Shown: positions 10,127 to 21,166 of the stretch, piece by piece
Layout of the letters: each line of letters starts with the position of its first letter
How positions within the stretch are numbered: the stretch's first letter is position 1
DNA from: Heterohyrax brucei
Lineage: Eukaryota > Chordata > Mammalia > Hyracoidea > Procaviidae
Direction of reading: 5' to 3'
Length of the DNA stretch: 64,000 bases
Assembly: GCA_028571685.1 (NCBI GenBank)
Contig: CM053154.1
Span: 9,151,501 to 9,215,500 of the forward strand
Notes under the pieces: generated by a model
Databases searched by the model: none
The model's input: the letters and a program-made list of their open reading frames with translations, nothing else
What the model was told of the DNA's origin: nothing
Position numbers and translations under genes: made by a program

Positions 10127-10994
10127 TTCTTATATTTCTCTTAGAGACTTTATCTGGATTATCCATCTCTGTATTTCCAGCTCCTTGGCCAGGACCTGAT
10201 GTTCTAAAAATTGGTGGTTGGACACCCTAAATGAAAATTCTCCCTCCATACACTCATCAGTCATGAAAACTGGTGTCCAAGTAAAGCTGAAATGAACTCC
10301 TGATCTCGGAGGCCGCACAGCTTGGGGAGAAGATGTGGGGTCACACAGACCTGTCTGTATCCCCTCACAGCTGTGTGACCACATGGAGTTACCGTACCTC
10401 CCTGAGTCCTGCTACAATCCAGGAGCTAGCAGCAGACTCAAAGCTGCCTCGGACTGTAACGGGCCAGATAAACCAACCCAGGGTCAAAAGGACTCCAGAT
10501 CAGTTTCTCCAAGGCCTGATTTCCAAACACCCATGTGAGACAGACTTGTATGGATTCCTTTTTGAAAAGTACTGGTCAGCCCTGCATGCTGCCTGGTCCT
10601 TAGAGGTGGGAGGGATATGCCTGTTGCCATGTTTTCTCAATACTTGCCCCCTACCTACCACATGGCAGCCAAGTGGGTTGCGCAAGCAGCTCCCATCACT
10701 GATAGCGGATAACACCACACCTTCGTGCAGCCTCAGACAAGGTTCCAGGTTGGATGAAGGACAGTGGGCTCTCCATCCTGCTCTTACAGTGCTCTTCTGC
10801 ACCCCAAACCCATTGGTGCAGAGTGGACAGGACAGAGAGACACACAGGTAGGCAGAGATACCCCAGTCCACAGAGATAATCCCTGCAGCCAGAGTCCTTG
10901 CAGGCCTCCTCTGCATCAACAAGTTACAGCTGTCACCTTGGTTCATCACAGCTACCTACAACTGGATGAAGGAATCCTGCTGACACAAATCATT
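10127..10994. other. Unassigned non-coding DNA
   Basis: Open frames on both strands (for example 10333-10851 plus and 10500-10949 minus) overlap each other and show no known motif. No gene is supported. Confidence 0.4.
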
Positions 10995-11182
10995 AGATCT
11001 TCAGCTACTAAGCAAAAGATGGGCTGTTCAGACCCACCCAGTGCCTCTGACTGAAAAAGACCTGGCAATCGGTTTCTGTAAAGACCACAGCATGGAAAAC
11101 CATCTAGGGCAGCTTCGCTGTGTCACATGGGGTCACTGCAAGCTGGATGACTCAATGGCACCCAGTAACAATAACAGCACAG
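10995..11182 (+). mobile_element. AfroSINE, long variant, plus strand
   Basis: Has the long-form body (CAGACCCACCCAGTGCC, AAAGACCTGGCAATCGG, TAAAGACCACAGCATGG) and the RTE tail GGGGTCACTGCAAGCTGG...CTCAATGGCACC with an AACAATAACA end. Confidence 0.78.
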
Positions 11183-11300
11183 CCCTATGAGGACTTTATC
11201 ATTTGCATCCACATTTAACAGATGGGAAAATGGTCTCAGATCAGCCACGCAACTGAGCCGCAGTCACACAGTGAGTGACTTCCTGGATCTGGACTCATGC
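11183..11300 (+). mobile_element. MIR SINE fragment, plus strand
   Basis: MIR core order: TTTAACAGATGGGAAAATGG, then CAGTCACACAGTGAGTGAC and TGGATCTGGACTCATGCCCA. Ancient and diverged. Confidence 0.65.
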
Positions 11301-11529
11301 CCAGGAAGCTGGCTTCAAGGAAAAGCACCGTAAGGTTGCAAAAGTCCAATGGCGGCCATGGGTGGCCCACGCAGGCATTCAGCTGTTCGTCCCAAAGGGA
11401 GAGCCTGCCACCTGCCAGGCACCAGGCTGGGGCCCGGAGACAGTCGGAACGGGGCCTAGTCTGCAGCCTAGCGTGGATGGCAGACAGCAGGTACTAACCA
11501 GACAAGTCAACGTGGACTCACTCACTGTG

Positions 11530-11775
11530 ATGTGAGCTGTCGGGAGCAGTCTGGATGAGACCGAACGGTCAACACGGACTTCAAAACAAAGACGAGAAGA
11601 TATGGGAGCAAAGCAGCTAGAGCACTGGAAATGGACCCACCGGAAAACAAAGAGAACGGTGACACACTGTGGGAAACGGAAGGGACGTCACTGAACAATT
11701 GCAGCGGCAGTTGTCTAATGGAAACGTAACTTACTGTGTAAACTTTCACCATGAAAACAAACAATAAAATACCGT
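11530..11775 (+). mobile_element. L1 3' terminal fragment, plus strand
   Basis: Contains a GAGAACGGTGACACACTGTG / ACGTCACTGAACAATTGCA order resembling the elephant L1 3' end, and finishes ACAAACAATAAAATACCG. Diverged; the assignment is tentative. Confidence 0.45.
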
Positions 11776-12756
11776 TTTATTAATTTTTTTCAAAAAAATA
11801 AGCTGTAAAAGGACCTGGGAGACAGTGCCTAGGGACAGTTTCTCCAGCAAGCGACACTGGAGAACATGAATGTTGTGTGCAGAGAAAAGGCAGCAGGCGT
11901 TTGTTTCCCTGCACACTCGTGTGCCAGGGGTGCTGGGCAGAGCATGAGCCCAGAGAGCACAGGCCGAGGCTGCCGGAGCGCTGAGCCCGTCAGGCTCCTG
12001 ATTTTCCCCAAATGATATAACCTGCTGAAGGAAATGATCTCCAGGCCCCCGGCCGTGCTTGTTTAATTGCAAACCAGCAACCTTAGCTGCAGGGAGATCT
12101 GCAGATAGCGAGCACTGTCATCACCTGGCTGGCCCGTGCTGGCGCCCGCTCTGCTCTGTGCCCTGGTGCAGGAGGACACCCGCCTGCTGGGACTTGGAGC
12201 CTGGTCCTTGAGAATGTCAGGAAGCCGGGGGCCATGCATGGAGCAGGGTACACAGCCGCAGGAGGGCTGTACACCTTGTTACCCATCACCAGGACACAGG
12301 GCTAGATCCTGTGAAGAGGGCTGCAGAATACCTCCTAGCCCACAGGGGTGGGGGCAGCCCTGCCTGTTGGGGGCACATCATCTGTCCCCCCACCCGACCC
12401 TTCCCCCCACCAAACCTGGGAGATGTCCTGACTGTTGAGAACCAGAATTCTCCAGAAGACCCCAAGTACGGAGATAAAAGGAAACGGCATCTAGAGACAG
12501 CAAGACGCTACCTCCATTCTCACTCGGGGAGGTAGTGACAGGCCTAGTGACTTGCCACCCTGCCTCCACATCCTGGCCACACTCATCCTGGCCTCTGCTT
12601 GCTGCGGGTGGTGGACTCAGTGAGAACTGGGCAAATGAGGAGGAGCTTGGGCTCTTGAACACTGGACACTGGTTGCTCCTGCGACAGCTCCCAGCACCGC
12701 AGGAAAAAGATACTCTTCTGCTCTGCCCCGCTCTTGGTAACTTTTCATTCTTAGGA
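11776..12756. other. Unassigned GC-rich non-coding DNA
   Basis: GC-rich with overlapping frames on both strands (12.1-12.8 kb), none with a recognisable domain. CpG is not concentrated enough to call an island by eye. Confidence 0.4.
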
Positions 12757-12905
12757 GACTTGGTTATTAGGGGCAGTGGTTGAGAGCTCAGCACTAACAA
12801 AAGGTCAGCAGTTCCAATCCACCAGCCACTCGTCAGAAACCCTGCAGGGGGCAGTTCTACTCTATCCTATAGGGTCACTAGGAAGTGGAATTGCACAACA
12901 ATGTT
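12757..12905 (+). mobile_element. AfroSINE, plus strand
   Basis: Body with AAAGGTCAGCAGTTCCAATC, GGCAGTTCTACTCTATCCTA and tail GGAAGTGGAATTGCACAACA. The first bases of the head are decayed. Confidence 0.85.
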
Positions 12906-13334
12906 TTTCTTTCTGCCACTGTTTAGTTACATAAGAAATATGTTTATTGCAGGAAAAATAGAAAACAGATGAGCACAAATGAAGACCACAGAATTTGCCA
13001 GTAACTTTGCCATTAAGGAAAAATGACTGACATTGCACTGGGTCTCTCTTCACATTATTCAATGAGTACACATGTGTACACCCACATACACACACATACA
13101 TGAGAAAACAGATCATCTTCTATATTCCACTTTGTAGCTCACTCTATAAACACTTTTTATGTCAAAGAATATACCTCTGCAATGTCATTTTAATGATTGC
13201 ATACTTTTATTCCTCAATTGTGTTTATTCTGTTATTGGAAATAGACAAACATCCACCTATTCAACAGTTTCTGCATGTACAATTTAGTGACCCTGATCAC
13301 ACCTGCCAGCTGTAGAACCTTTCTCACCCCCCTT
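12906..13334. other. AT-rich, possibly LINE-derived
   Basis: No clear family. A short CA/TACA-rich stretch lies at 13065-13100. No exon seen. Confidence 0.3.
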
Positions 13335-14851
13335 TTCTGCGTTGGTCCTCCCTTGTTAACATAAACTCACTGCCCCAAGGTTCCAATCTAAACTTTCGAG
13401 GTGCTTTTGACCATATGATCCCATATAGACAGCTCTTCAAAAGAGCACAATGCCCAAGGCAGGCCTTTTTTACCAGTTAAGCTAAACTAGTTCTCAGTTT
13501 CAAAATAGCATTGCTTGGTTTGAAGATAATATGATTATCTCAGAGCAATAGTTTCAGGAGTCCTCCATGGCTCCAGAAAGTCTAGAGTCCATAATTTGAA
13601 ATTCTGTTCTGCACTTTCCTCCTGTTGATCAGGGTTCCTCTATGGAGTCATTGATCAAAATGTTCAGTAATGGTAGAATTATAGAGTGAAAAGGAGGAAT
13701 GTGCTGTCACAGGGTGAGGAGAGCAGATGGAGCTGCAGACAGGTGGGCATGCAGAATTGGTTTGGCTTGTATACTTTCCCTTAATCATTGCAGGGGAAAA
13801 AGGGGGGTTTAGTAATCATAGCTGGGTACCATCCACAAGTTCTTTTGGTCCCACGGCAATGGAGGCAGTTGTTCATGAAGGTAATCAGCCCCACCTTTCA
13901 CATCCTCCTTGAAGCTCCGTCTTCCTTTGATGCTCTAGGTGAGTAAAGACCAACTGTTGTGCCTTGCTTGAATGGTGCCTTGCAAGCTTTTAAGACCCCA
14001 GACACTTTTCAAGGAATGAGAAGGCAAAACAAAAGCACTAGACCCACGATTAGGCCAGTTAACCAAGATGCGCTAAGAAACCAAGACTCTGAGCGTCCAA
14101 ATCAAGAAACCAACTTCCATGAGGTCTTTGGTTGCACATAAGCAGCCTCAGCAGCTACTTTTACTTTGGTTTGGGTTTCATCATTGCTGTAAACCTACCC
14201 ATCACTCAACTTCTGCCCATTCTGCTTCCTATAGGTGTACAACTTATCGACAATAATTATAATAATTGGCTGTGCAGCCCGACCCTTAATTAATGTGATT
14301 TTTTCCAATATTGTTAACGCCCTTTTCCCTCTCTCTTCTTCTCCTGGTAACCACCCATAAAGTGTGGTCTCTATATATTTGCTTTTCTTGTCTTTCTCTG
14401 TAAATGTGGGCATACAATATTGATCCTTTCGTGATTGGCTCATTTCTCTCAGCCTAATGTCTTCAAGCTCCATCCATACTGTACCCTGTACCAGGACTTC
14501 ATTTCTCCTGCTGGCTGAGTACTATTTTGTTGTATGCATGGACCACATGTCACGTACCCATTCATCTGCTGATCAGCACCGAGGTTGTTCCCGCCTTTGG
14601 GCTATTGTGAATAGCAATGTCATGAACATTGCTGTACCTTGTACCTTGTACCTTTTGGATCTCTGCCTTCAGGTCTTTGAGGTATATATCTCAAAGTAGA
14701 ATTGTTGGGTCATATAGAGGTTTCTAAAGGAGTCACCACAATGGCTATCCCATTTTGCATTCCTACCAGCAGTAGATAAGGGTTCTAATTTTCCCACATT
14801 TCTGCCAATGTATGTTATTTTCTCTTTTTGTTTTTTTTTAAGCTTTGTCAT

Positions 14852-15023
14852 CATAGAACCAAAAACCCAAACCCACTGCCATTGTGTCAGTTCTGACTCA
14901 TAGTAACCCTATAGACACAGCAGAACTGCCCCATAGAGTTTCCAAAGAGCACCTGGAGGTTTTGCACTGCAGCACTTTTGGTTAGCAGCCGCAGCACTTA
15001 ACCACCACACCAACAGCACTCCC
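14852..15023 (-). mobile_element. AfroSINE, minus strand, inside the L1
   Basis: Full length from CCAAAAACCCAAACCCACTG (tail) to CACCACACCAACAGCACTCC (head). TTGTCAT occurs on both sides (14845-14851, 15024-15030), consistent with a short target-site duplication within the antisense L1 sequence. Confidence 0.88.
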
Positions 15024-15079
15024 TTGTCATTCCAGTGAGAGTAAAATTGTATTTCATTGTGGTTTTGATTTGCATCTCC

Positions 15080-15236
15080 CTGCTGTCACAGTGATTAAGA
15101 GCTCGGGCTGGTAACTGAAAGGTGAGCAGTTTGAACTCACCAGCCACTCCCTGGAAATGCTATTGGGCAGTTCTGCGGTGTTCTATAGGGTTGTGGTAAG
15201 TCAGAATGGACTAGATGGCAAGGAGTCTCATTTTTG
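15080..15236 (+). mobile_element. AfroSINE, plus strand, inside the L1
   Basis: Starts near TGTCACAGTGATTAAGAGCT, with decayed B box GCAGTTTGAACTCACC and tail AAGTCAGAATGGACTAGATG. Only ~60 bp separate it from the minus-strand SINE upstream, forming an inverted pair. Confidence 0.85.
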
Positions 15237-16818
15237 GTCTTCATGGTAATGACACAGAGCATATTTTCACATTTTTGGTGGCCATTTGAGTGTCCCCTTT
15301 GGTGAAACATCTTTTGCTTGTTTTATGAGTGGGTTACCTATCTTTTTGTTGTTAAGTTATTGAAGTTGGATATATATTTTAGTTACTAAATTCTTGTTGG
15401 ATATGTGGTTTCCAAAGACATTCATTCACCCCACCAGTAGCTTGGCTTTCCACTTTGTTAATAAAGCCTTTTGATGAAGAAAAGTTTTTAATTTTTATGA
15501 ATTCTCAATTATTTGTCTTTTGCAGTTTATGCTTTTGTTATTAGATAATCCATTGTTGAAAGCACAGGCTGACAGCATTGTCCCTGCTTGTTCTAAGAAT
15601 TTTATGGTTTTAATTCACACATTCAGGTCCTCAGTCCATTTTTAGTTTGTTTTTGGGTATGATGTGAAGCATGGATCTTGTTTCATTTTTCTGCACAGGG
15701 AAATCTAGTTTTTTCAGCACAATTTATTGAAGAGATTATTTTTTCCGCATCAAATGGACTTAGTGTCCTTGTAAAAAAACATTAACTGATCATAAATGAG
15801 TGGGCTTATTTCTGGACCCTCAGTTTTATTTCACTGGTCTGTTTCTCTATTTTTATACCAGTACCAAGCTATTGTGAATAATGTAGTTGTATGTTATATT
15901 TTAAAACCAGGAAGTTTGAGTCCTCGTACTTTGTTCTTCTCTTCTGACATTGCTTTAGATCTTCAAGACCTCTTAGCTATCAATATAAAGAATTGCTTTT
16001 TCTCTTCTGTAATGAAGGCTATTGGGATTTTGATCAGGATTGTGTTGAACCTATAGACTGCTTTGGGTAGTACTGACATCTTAACAATATTACGTCTTCC
16101 AACCCTGGAAAAAGGAACATCTTTCCATATATTTAAGTTTTCATTACTCTCTGTCTACTGCTTTGTACTTTTAGTTGCATGAGTTCTTCACATTCCTGGT
16201 GAAATTTATTCCCAGGTATTTTATTCCCTTAGATGTTATTATAAATGAAATTGTTCCCATACTTTCCTTTCAGATTTCTCATTGCTGCTGTTTGGGAACC
16301 CAACTGATTTTTGTTTTTAAGGCTCATACCCTGCAACTTTGCTAAATTCCTCTATTAGCTCTGCAAGTTTCCCTGTGAACTCTTCGGGATCTCCTATATA
16401 TAGGATCATATCATCTGTGAATAGAGATAATTTCTTATTTTCAATCTGGATATCATTTATTACTTTTCCTTGTCTTATTGCCCTGGCTAGGACTTCTAAT
16501 GTCAGATAGAGGTGCTGACAGCAAGAACCTTTGTCTTATTCCAAATCTCAAGGGGAAAGCTCTCAGTCTTTCTCCATTAAGTATAATCCTGTATGTTGGC
16601 ATTTTTTATGGCTACATAAATTTTTAATAACTATAACTTCCAGAATTTATTCAATTAATTCTCTATTATCAGGCACCTCAGTTTTCGCTACTGCTTCTTA
16701 CTAAAAGGAACACCTGTAAAGCTATACATTCCTATGCATTTCAAGCACTTTTGGGGGAGCCCGAATGTTTAGCTACTTATTTCATTAATCAGTGGTTAGC
16801 AAGGTATGATCATGGGAA

Positions 16819-16958
16819 AAGAGCCCTGGTGGTGCAGAGATTAAGAGCTCAGCTGCTAACCAAAATCTCAGCCCCTCTTTGGAAAGCCCATAGGGCACTT
16901 CTATTTTGCCCTAAAGGGTTGCTATGAGTCAGAATCCACTTGACCAATGGTAATGGGG
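16819..16958 (+). mobile_element. AfroSINE, plus strand
   Basis: GAGCCCTGGTGGTGCAGAG head, GAAAGCCCATAGGGCACTTC body and GCTATGAGTCAGAATCCACT tail. The middle is decayed. Confidence 0.87.
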
Positions 16959-16979
16959 GAAACAAAACAAAGAACAGAA

Positions 16980-17188
16980 AAAGGAGTCCCTGGGTGGTGC
17001 ACATGGCTAACCAGCTTGACTGCTGACTGAAAGGCTGGCAGTTGCAGCCCACTCAGGGACACCTTGGAAGAAAAGCCTAGTGATCACCTTCAAGGCAGCC
17101 AGCCATTGAAAACCTGATGGAACACAGTTCTGCTCAGATATGCACAGAGTGCCAAGAGTTGGGGTGGACTCAATGGCAGCTAGTTTAT
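16980..17188 (+). mobile_element. AfroSINE, long variant, plus strand
   Basis: Head GGAGTCCCTGGGTGGTGCAC, AAAGGCTGGCAGTTGCAGCC, the long-form insert (AGCCTAGTGATCACCTTC) and tail GCCAAGAGTTGGGGTGGACT. It sits head to tail with the SINE just upstream. Confidence 0.82.
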
Positions 17189-17576
17189 GTTTCCTTTTTT
17201 TCTTTGAAATGGAAAAACAGGAGAAAGCAATGCCTAGCTCTGCATTTAAAAATCACAATCAAGAGTCTGTATCAGAGTATTTTGGAGGCTTCTAATAGAA
17301 TGATCCTTTGTTTTGGAGATTTTGCTCCCTCTAAGGAGCATTTCAGTAAAGAACAAAAAGGGGAGTTCAGTCCTTCCTGGGCAGATGCTGCACAATTCCC
17401 TGTCATAGAACTACCCTCCACCGGTGGCTTCCACTTCCATGGAAATCGCTAAGTATCCATCCAACGGCACCAGGAATAAGAAACTGTGCAAGGCGTCTCA
17501 GTTCTGGCCGAGTGTGGACTCAAAACACCTTTGACTTTGGCACTCATAAAATCAGAGCTAACAGTGGATTCTTTTT
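17189..17576. other. Unassigned non-coding DNA
   Basis: Nothing recognised. Confidence 0.35.
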
Positions 17577-17647
17577 AATTTAAAAAAAGAAAGAGGGAGA
17601 GAGAGAAGGGAGCGAGAAAGAGAGAGAAAGTGAGAGACAGAGAAAAA
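17577..17647 (+). repeat. Purine-rich (GA) low-complexity tract
   Basis: About 70 bp almost entirely A and G (GAGGGAGAGAGAGAAGGGAG type), directly abutting the 8-bp tandem array. Confidence 0.9.
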
Positions 17648-18530
17648 GGCAGGCGGGCAGGCGGGCAGGCGGGCAGGCGGGCAGGCGGGCAGGCGGGCAG
17701 GCGGGCAGGCGGGCAGGCGGGCAGGCGGGCAGGCGGGCAGGCGGGCAGGCGGGCAGGCGGGCAGGCGGGCAGGCGGGCAGGCGGGCAGGCGGGCAGGCGG
17801 GCAGGCGGGCAGGCGGGCAGGCGGGCAGGCGGGCAGGCGGGCAGGCGGGCAGGCGGGCAGGCGGGCAGGCGGGCAGGCGGGCAGGCGGGCAGGCGGGCAG
17901 GCGGGCAGGCGGGCAGGCGGGCAGGCGGGCAGGCGGGCAGGCGGGCAGGCGGGCAGGCGGGCAGGCGGGCAGGCGGGCAGGCGGGCAGGCGGGCAGGCGG
18001 GCAGGCGGGCAGGCGGGCAGGCGGGCAGGCGGGCAGGCGGGCAGGCGGGCAGGCGGGCAGGCGGGCAGGCGGGCAGGCGGGCAGGCGGGCAGGCGGGCAG
18101 GCGGGCAGGCGGGCAGGCGGGCAGGCGGGCAGGCGGGCAGGCGGGCAGGCGGGCAGGCGGGCAGGCGGGCAGGCGGGCAGGCGGGCAGGCGGGCAGGCGG
18201 GCAGGCGGGCAGGCGGGCAGGCGGGCAGGCGGGCAGGCGGGCAGGCGGGCAGGCGGGCAGGCGGGCAGGCGGGCAGGCGGGCAGGCGGGCAGGCGGGCAG
18301 GCGGGCAGGCGGGCAGGCGGGCAGGCGGGCAGGCGGGCAGGCGGGCAGGCGGGCAGGCGGGCAGGCGGGCAGGCGGGCAGGCGGGCAGGCGGGCAGGCGG
18401 GCAGGCGGGCAGGCGGGCAGGCGGGCAGGCGGGCAGGCGGGCAGGCGGGCAGGCGGGCAGGCGGGCAGGCGGGCAGGCGGGCAGGCGGGCAGGCGGGCAG
18501 GCGGGCAGGCGGGCAGGCGGGCAGGCGGGC
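17648..18530 (+). repeat. Perfect 8-bp tandem array, unit GGCAGGCG, ~110 copies
   Basis: 883 bp of one octamer (GGCAGGCG), with no interruption that I can see from the first to the last unit. Each unit is 7/8 G+C and carries one CpG. The purine-rich strand has GGG every 8 nt, which satisfies the G3-N1-7 rule for G-quadruplex formation across the whole array. Because 8 is not a multiple of 3 and the unit contains no stop in any register, all frames are open and give fake 300-codon proteins of an 8-residue repeat (PACPPARL on the minus strand). Homogeneity suggests recent expansion; length is likely polymorphic. Confidence 0.97.
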
Positions 18531-18865
18531 AATTCCTCATTGGTTCCTGCCTTGGGTGGAGCCAGAAGCTGTGGTGAGTTCCAGAAAGACTCAGAGCCTG
18601 GGTTTCATCATCAACCACAGTGGTGGCCCTCTCTTTATACACCCTGCAAACAAAGATTCTGAAGGTGTGTCCCCAGGACGCTGACCTGCCTCAGGTCTGG
18701 AATTCTCCTGAGCTCCTGATCAGTTAAAGAGGCGGGCAGTGAGTCCAGGAGAGAGGAACCAGGTAGAGTCCATGAACTCGAAGGGACCGGTGGAATACCC
18801 AGAAGCCAGGAGGCGCCCAGGGACTTTAAGGGGACTGGACTGCCTTCAGAAACAGCCCACCTTTC
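18531..18865. other. Unassigned non-coding DNA downstream of the array
   Basis: Moderately GC-rich and unique-looking. It includes one stray unit-like scrap GGCGGGCAG (18731-18739). Confidence 0.35.
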
Positions 18866-18960
18866 CCTTCCTCTGACCACCTGGATGACGTCGTTAGCAA
18901 CCGCCCAAAACCAGCCCCGTGAAACCGTCTGTGATTGGCTAGTGCAGTTGCTGGGGGCTT
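18866..18960. promoter_or_regulatory. Possible promoter/enhancer cluster: CRE + half X-box + inverted CCAAT
   Basis: TGACGTCG (18886-18893) is a CREB/ATF-type site. It abuts GTTAGCAACC (18893-18902), which resembles an RFX half site. GATTGGCT (18933-18940) is an inverted CCAAT box with the flanks NF-Y prefers. The ~45-bp spacing is compatible with a compact promoter, but no initiator, CpG island or downstream exon is seen. Inference only. Confidence 0.3.
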
Positions 18961-18999
18961 CTGGGGCCTCCTAGGTCTTCTCTTGTTCTCTTGAGGAAG

Positions 19000-19077
19000 T
19001 TGTTGTTAGGAGCTGTGAAGTCGGTTCAGACTCATAGAGACCATGTGTACAACAGAACCAAAGCCTGCCCAGTCCCT
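19000..19077 (-). mobile_element. RTE/AfroSINE 3' tail fragment, minus strand
   Basis: GTTGTTGTTAGGAGCTGTG, GTCGGTTCAGACTCATAGAG, ACAACAGAACCAAAGCCTGC: the reverse complement of the shared RTE tail. What follows to ~19.3 kb may be the body of the same element but is too diverged to call. Confidence 0.75.
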
Positions 19078-20079
19078 GGAAGGCTGAGCTGGGAGTCCCT
19101 TGGGCTGAGTATAGACAGAGGCCACAGCAGCCCAGGGCCAAGTGTTCAGAGGCAGAGCAAAGCCCCCCAGTATCTGAACCGCCGGCCTCCTCTGCAGAGT
19201 GGTCCAGCCTTTGGGGAAGTGGCCGCGTACACTGAGGGAAGTGGGCTTGAGTATGGCCGACTCTACTCGTCCTGGAGCGGGCACTGTGACTGCCTAGACC
19301 GCCATCAGGCCTGGCACAGCAGCAGCGTCTGGACCCGGGACAGGGAAGCGCTAGGAGCGGCTGCTCCTTGCCTGGAAAGCACCAAATTACAGCTGGTCCC
19401 CAGGAGTTACTGGGAAAGAAAGTTGACTTTGGCATGGGTGTCAAGGGCCCTCCAAGTTCCCTCCCCTCAGAAGGGAGTCTTGCCTCATCCCATCTCTGAG
19501 TAGCATCGCACTAGGAGCTTTTCCTGGCTTACAAGTCCCTTTCTGAAATATATGCCGGTCAAAAACTGCATACTCCCATGAGAAAGCTTTGTGGGGGCAG
19601 AGATAGCAGATAACCCCAGTACCTTTCCTTAGTGTTAACTCAGACGGGGTCGAAGCAAAAGACATGCTTCAGGCTTCCTTAATTCTGGGTGGAGCGAGGG
19701 TGTGGGTGGGGGTTTGTCGCCTCGTAGAGCCTGCGGGGTGCTTCTAGGGCTGCTCCCCTTGACCTTCAGGTGGGAGAGAGCATGGGCGGGAGCCTGCAGT
19801 TACCTCTAAGGATGAAAACTTTCTTCCTCCTCCCCTTTGCTCTTTTCCCCCTCACTTTTCTGACTGAACACATATAATTTATGGGCTGTGATATACAGCA
19901 CTTCCGAATTGATTTTTGTGCTCAACTGGTATAAAACGTTTTTGGTGCACTAATGCCACCGGGTGTGATAATTTTTCTTTATGGACATGTGCATGGGGTT
20001 TCTGTCCCCACATTGAGAGGCCCGCAGGCCTGGGTCACTCTCTGGATCCCTGAAGCAGGAACACTCAGCTGAAGTTGCA
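19078..20079. other. Unassigned non-coding DNA
   Basis: The 170-codon plus-strand and 157-codon minus-strand open frames at 18.97-19.5 kb run through the RTE tail and overlap each other, so no gene is supported. 19.85-20.0 kb is AT-rich and might be an old transposon. Confidence 0.4.
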
Positions 20080-20330
20080 GGCAGCCCTTTGAACTAAAGA
20101 AAATATTAATTTAAGACATTGTTTCCACAAGAAATTACAGGGGACTTCAGAAGCCCCCGTTAATTTGATTCAGGGCTGAAGAGGGCATCATGTCTTAAGG
20201 GCTAAGACTGGCCAACTTACAGTTTGCTGCCAGAAAGCTAACAGAAAATCCCACAGGAGCCCCCGGAACTTCTAACTTCCCACACAATCATTTCCAGTTG
20301 ATTTGCCTGGAAAATCTCAAGTTAGACAAA
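20080..20330. promoter_or_regulatory. Candidate conserved non-coding element
   Basis: Repeat-free block with AAAATATTAATTTAAGACAT, CGTTAATTTGATTCAGGG and GCCAGAAAGCTAACAGAAAA. It has the AT-rich, motif-dense texture typical of conserved enhancers. No alignment was possible, so this is a weak inference from texture. Confidence 0.25.
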
Positions 20331-20554
20331 AAAGGGCAAAAACACCTCTGGTCTCATTTTCGGTGTTCACCCCAGCTGGGCAGTTACCAGGCCCATGATC
20401 CCTGAAGCCAGCATTGGACCACATGGCCTGCCATGTGTGAATGTACTTACAAAACCAGAAGAATAAACGGACATTGTCACTTCCTGGAAAACAAGGATCT
20501 TGTGGTCACCATACCTGTAACATTCCAACAATGGCTCCTGCTTATCAAGTGCCA

Positions 20555-20735
20555 TGTGCCTCAGGAGAGCTGGGGACAAGATGACACTAGTCCCATTGTA
20601 CAGATTAGAAAACTGAGGTCAGGGGCAAGAAACTTATCCCCAGGCCATACAGGTAGGAAGGGCTTAAAGGAGGGGCAGGATGAAAGCCCAGGTCTCTCTG
20701 CCCCAAAGCACACTCTGTCCCACCACGTGAGGCCA
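20555..20735 (+). mobile_element. MIR SINE, plus strand
   Basis: CCCATTGTACAGATTAGAAA, ACTGAGGTCAGGGGCAAG, CCCAGGCCATACAGGTAG, AGCCCAGGTCTCTCTGCCC: the MIR order. Confidence 0.75.
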
Positions 20736-20994
20736 CCTGCCCAGTGCTGACCTATACTCCTAAGGCCAGGATGAGCCCCAAGCTTCCTTCTTAGGCAAGT
20801 TTGTAGGCTACAGCTCACCAGAGCAAAGAGCCCCCTTTTCCTTCAGTCCCTTGGGCAGTCCTGGGCAGGTTGTGGCAGTCTGGAATGCACACCTAATGGG
20901 CCGATTCCCAGCTTTCAGAAAGGGAGGACAGTACGGAGGAACAGTGTGCTATCCCTTAGGTACAGGGTCCATGAGTCTTTCTTGAGGGACCTAT

Positions 20995-21166
20995 GGAGAC
21001 CCTGGTGGCATAGTGGTTAAGAGGTAAGGCTGCGAACCCAAAGGTCATCAGTTCAAACCCACCAGGTGCTCCTTAGAAACCACATGGGGCAGTTCTACTC
21101 TGTCCTATAGGGTCGCTATGAGTTGGAATCAACTCGATGGCACTGAATTTTGTTTGGTTTGGGTAT
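20995..21166 (+). mobile_element. AfroSINE, full length, plus strand
   Basis: Head GACCCTGGTGGCATAGTGG, decayed B box CAGTTCAAACCCACC, body GGGGCAGTTCTACTCTGTCC and tail GGTCGCTATGAGTTGGAATC, ending in a TTTTGTTTGGTTTGGG run. Relatively well preserved. Confidence 0.93.

Larger units (their letters stand above)
13335..16612 (-). mobile_element. L1 LINE, 5'-truncated, minus strand (~3.3 kb)
   Basis: The largest repeat in the window. On the minus strand the 3' UTR lies at the left (13335 to ~14450: TTTTGACCATATGATCC, GGCTCCAGAAAGTCTAGAGT, CTTGCAAGCTTTTAAGACCC). The antisense of ORF2 follows (about 14.5-16.6 kb): the C-terminal end (CTATTGTGAATAGCAATGTC, AGTAGAATTGTTGGGTCATA), then RT-region landmarks (TTATACCAGTACCAAGCTAT, ATTGGGATTTTGATCAGGAT, ATTTATTCCCAGGTATTTTA, AGGATCATATCATCTGTGAA). 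Stops and frameshifts are frequent, so it is inactive. It carries two AfroSINEs. The 5' truncation is at about 16612. Confidence 0.88.

Noticed and set aside
17558-18642. Open frames of 315-355 codons on both strands giving proline/alanine- or glycine/arginine-rich repeat proteins
   Set aside because: They run through the 8-bp tandem array, in which every frame is open because the unit has no stop. There is no independent coding evidence.
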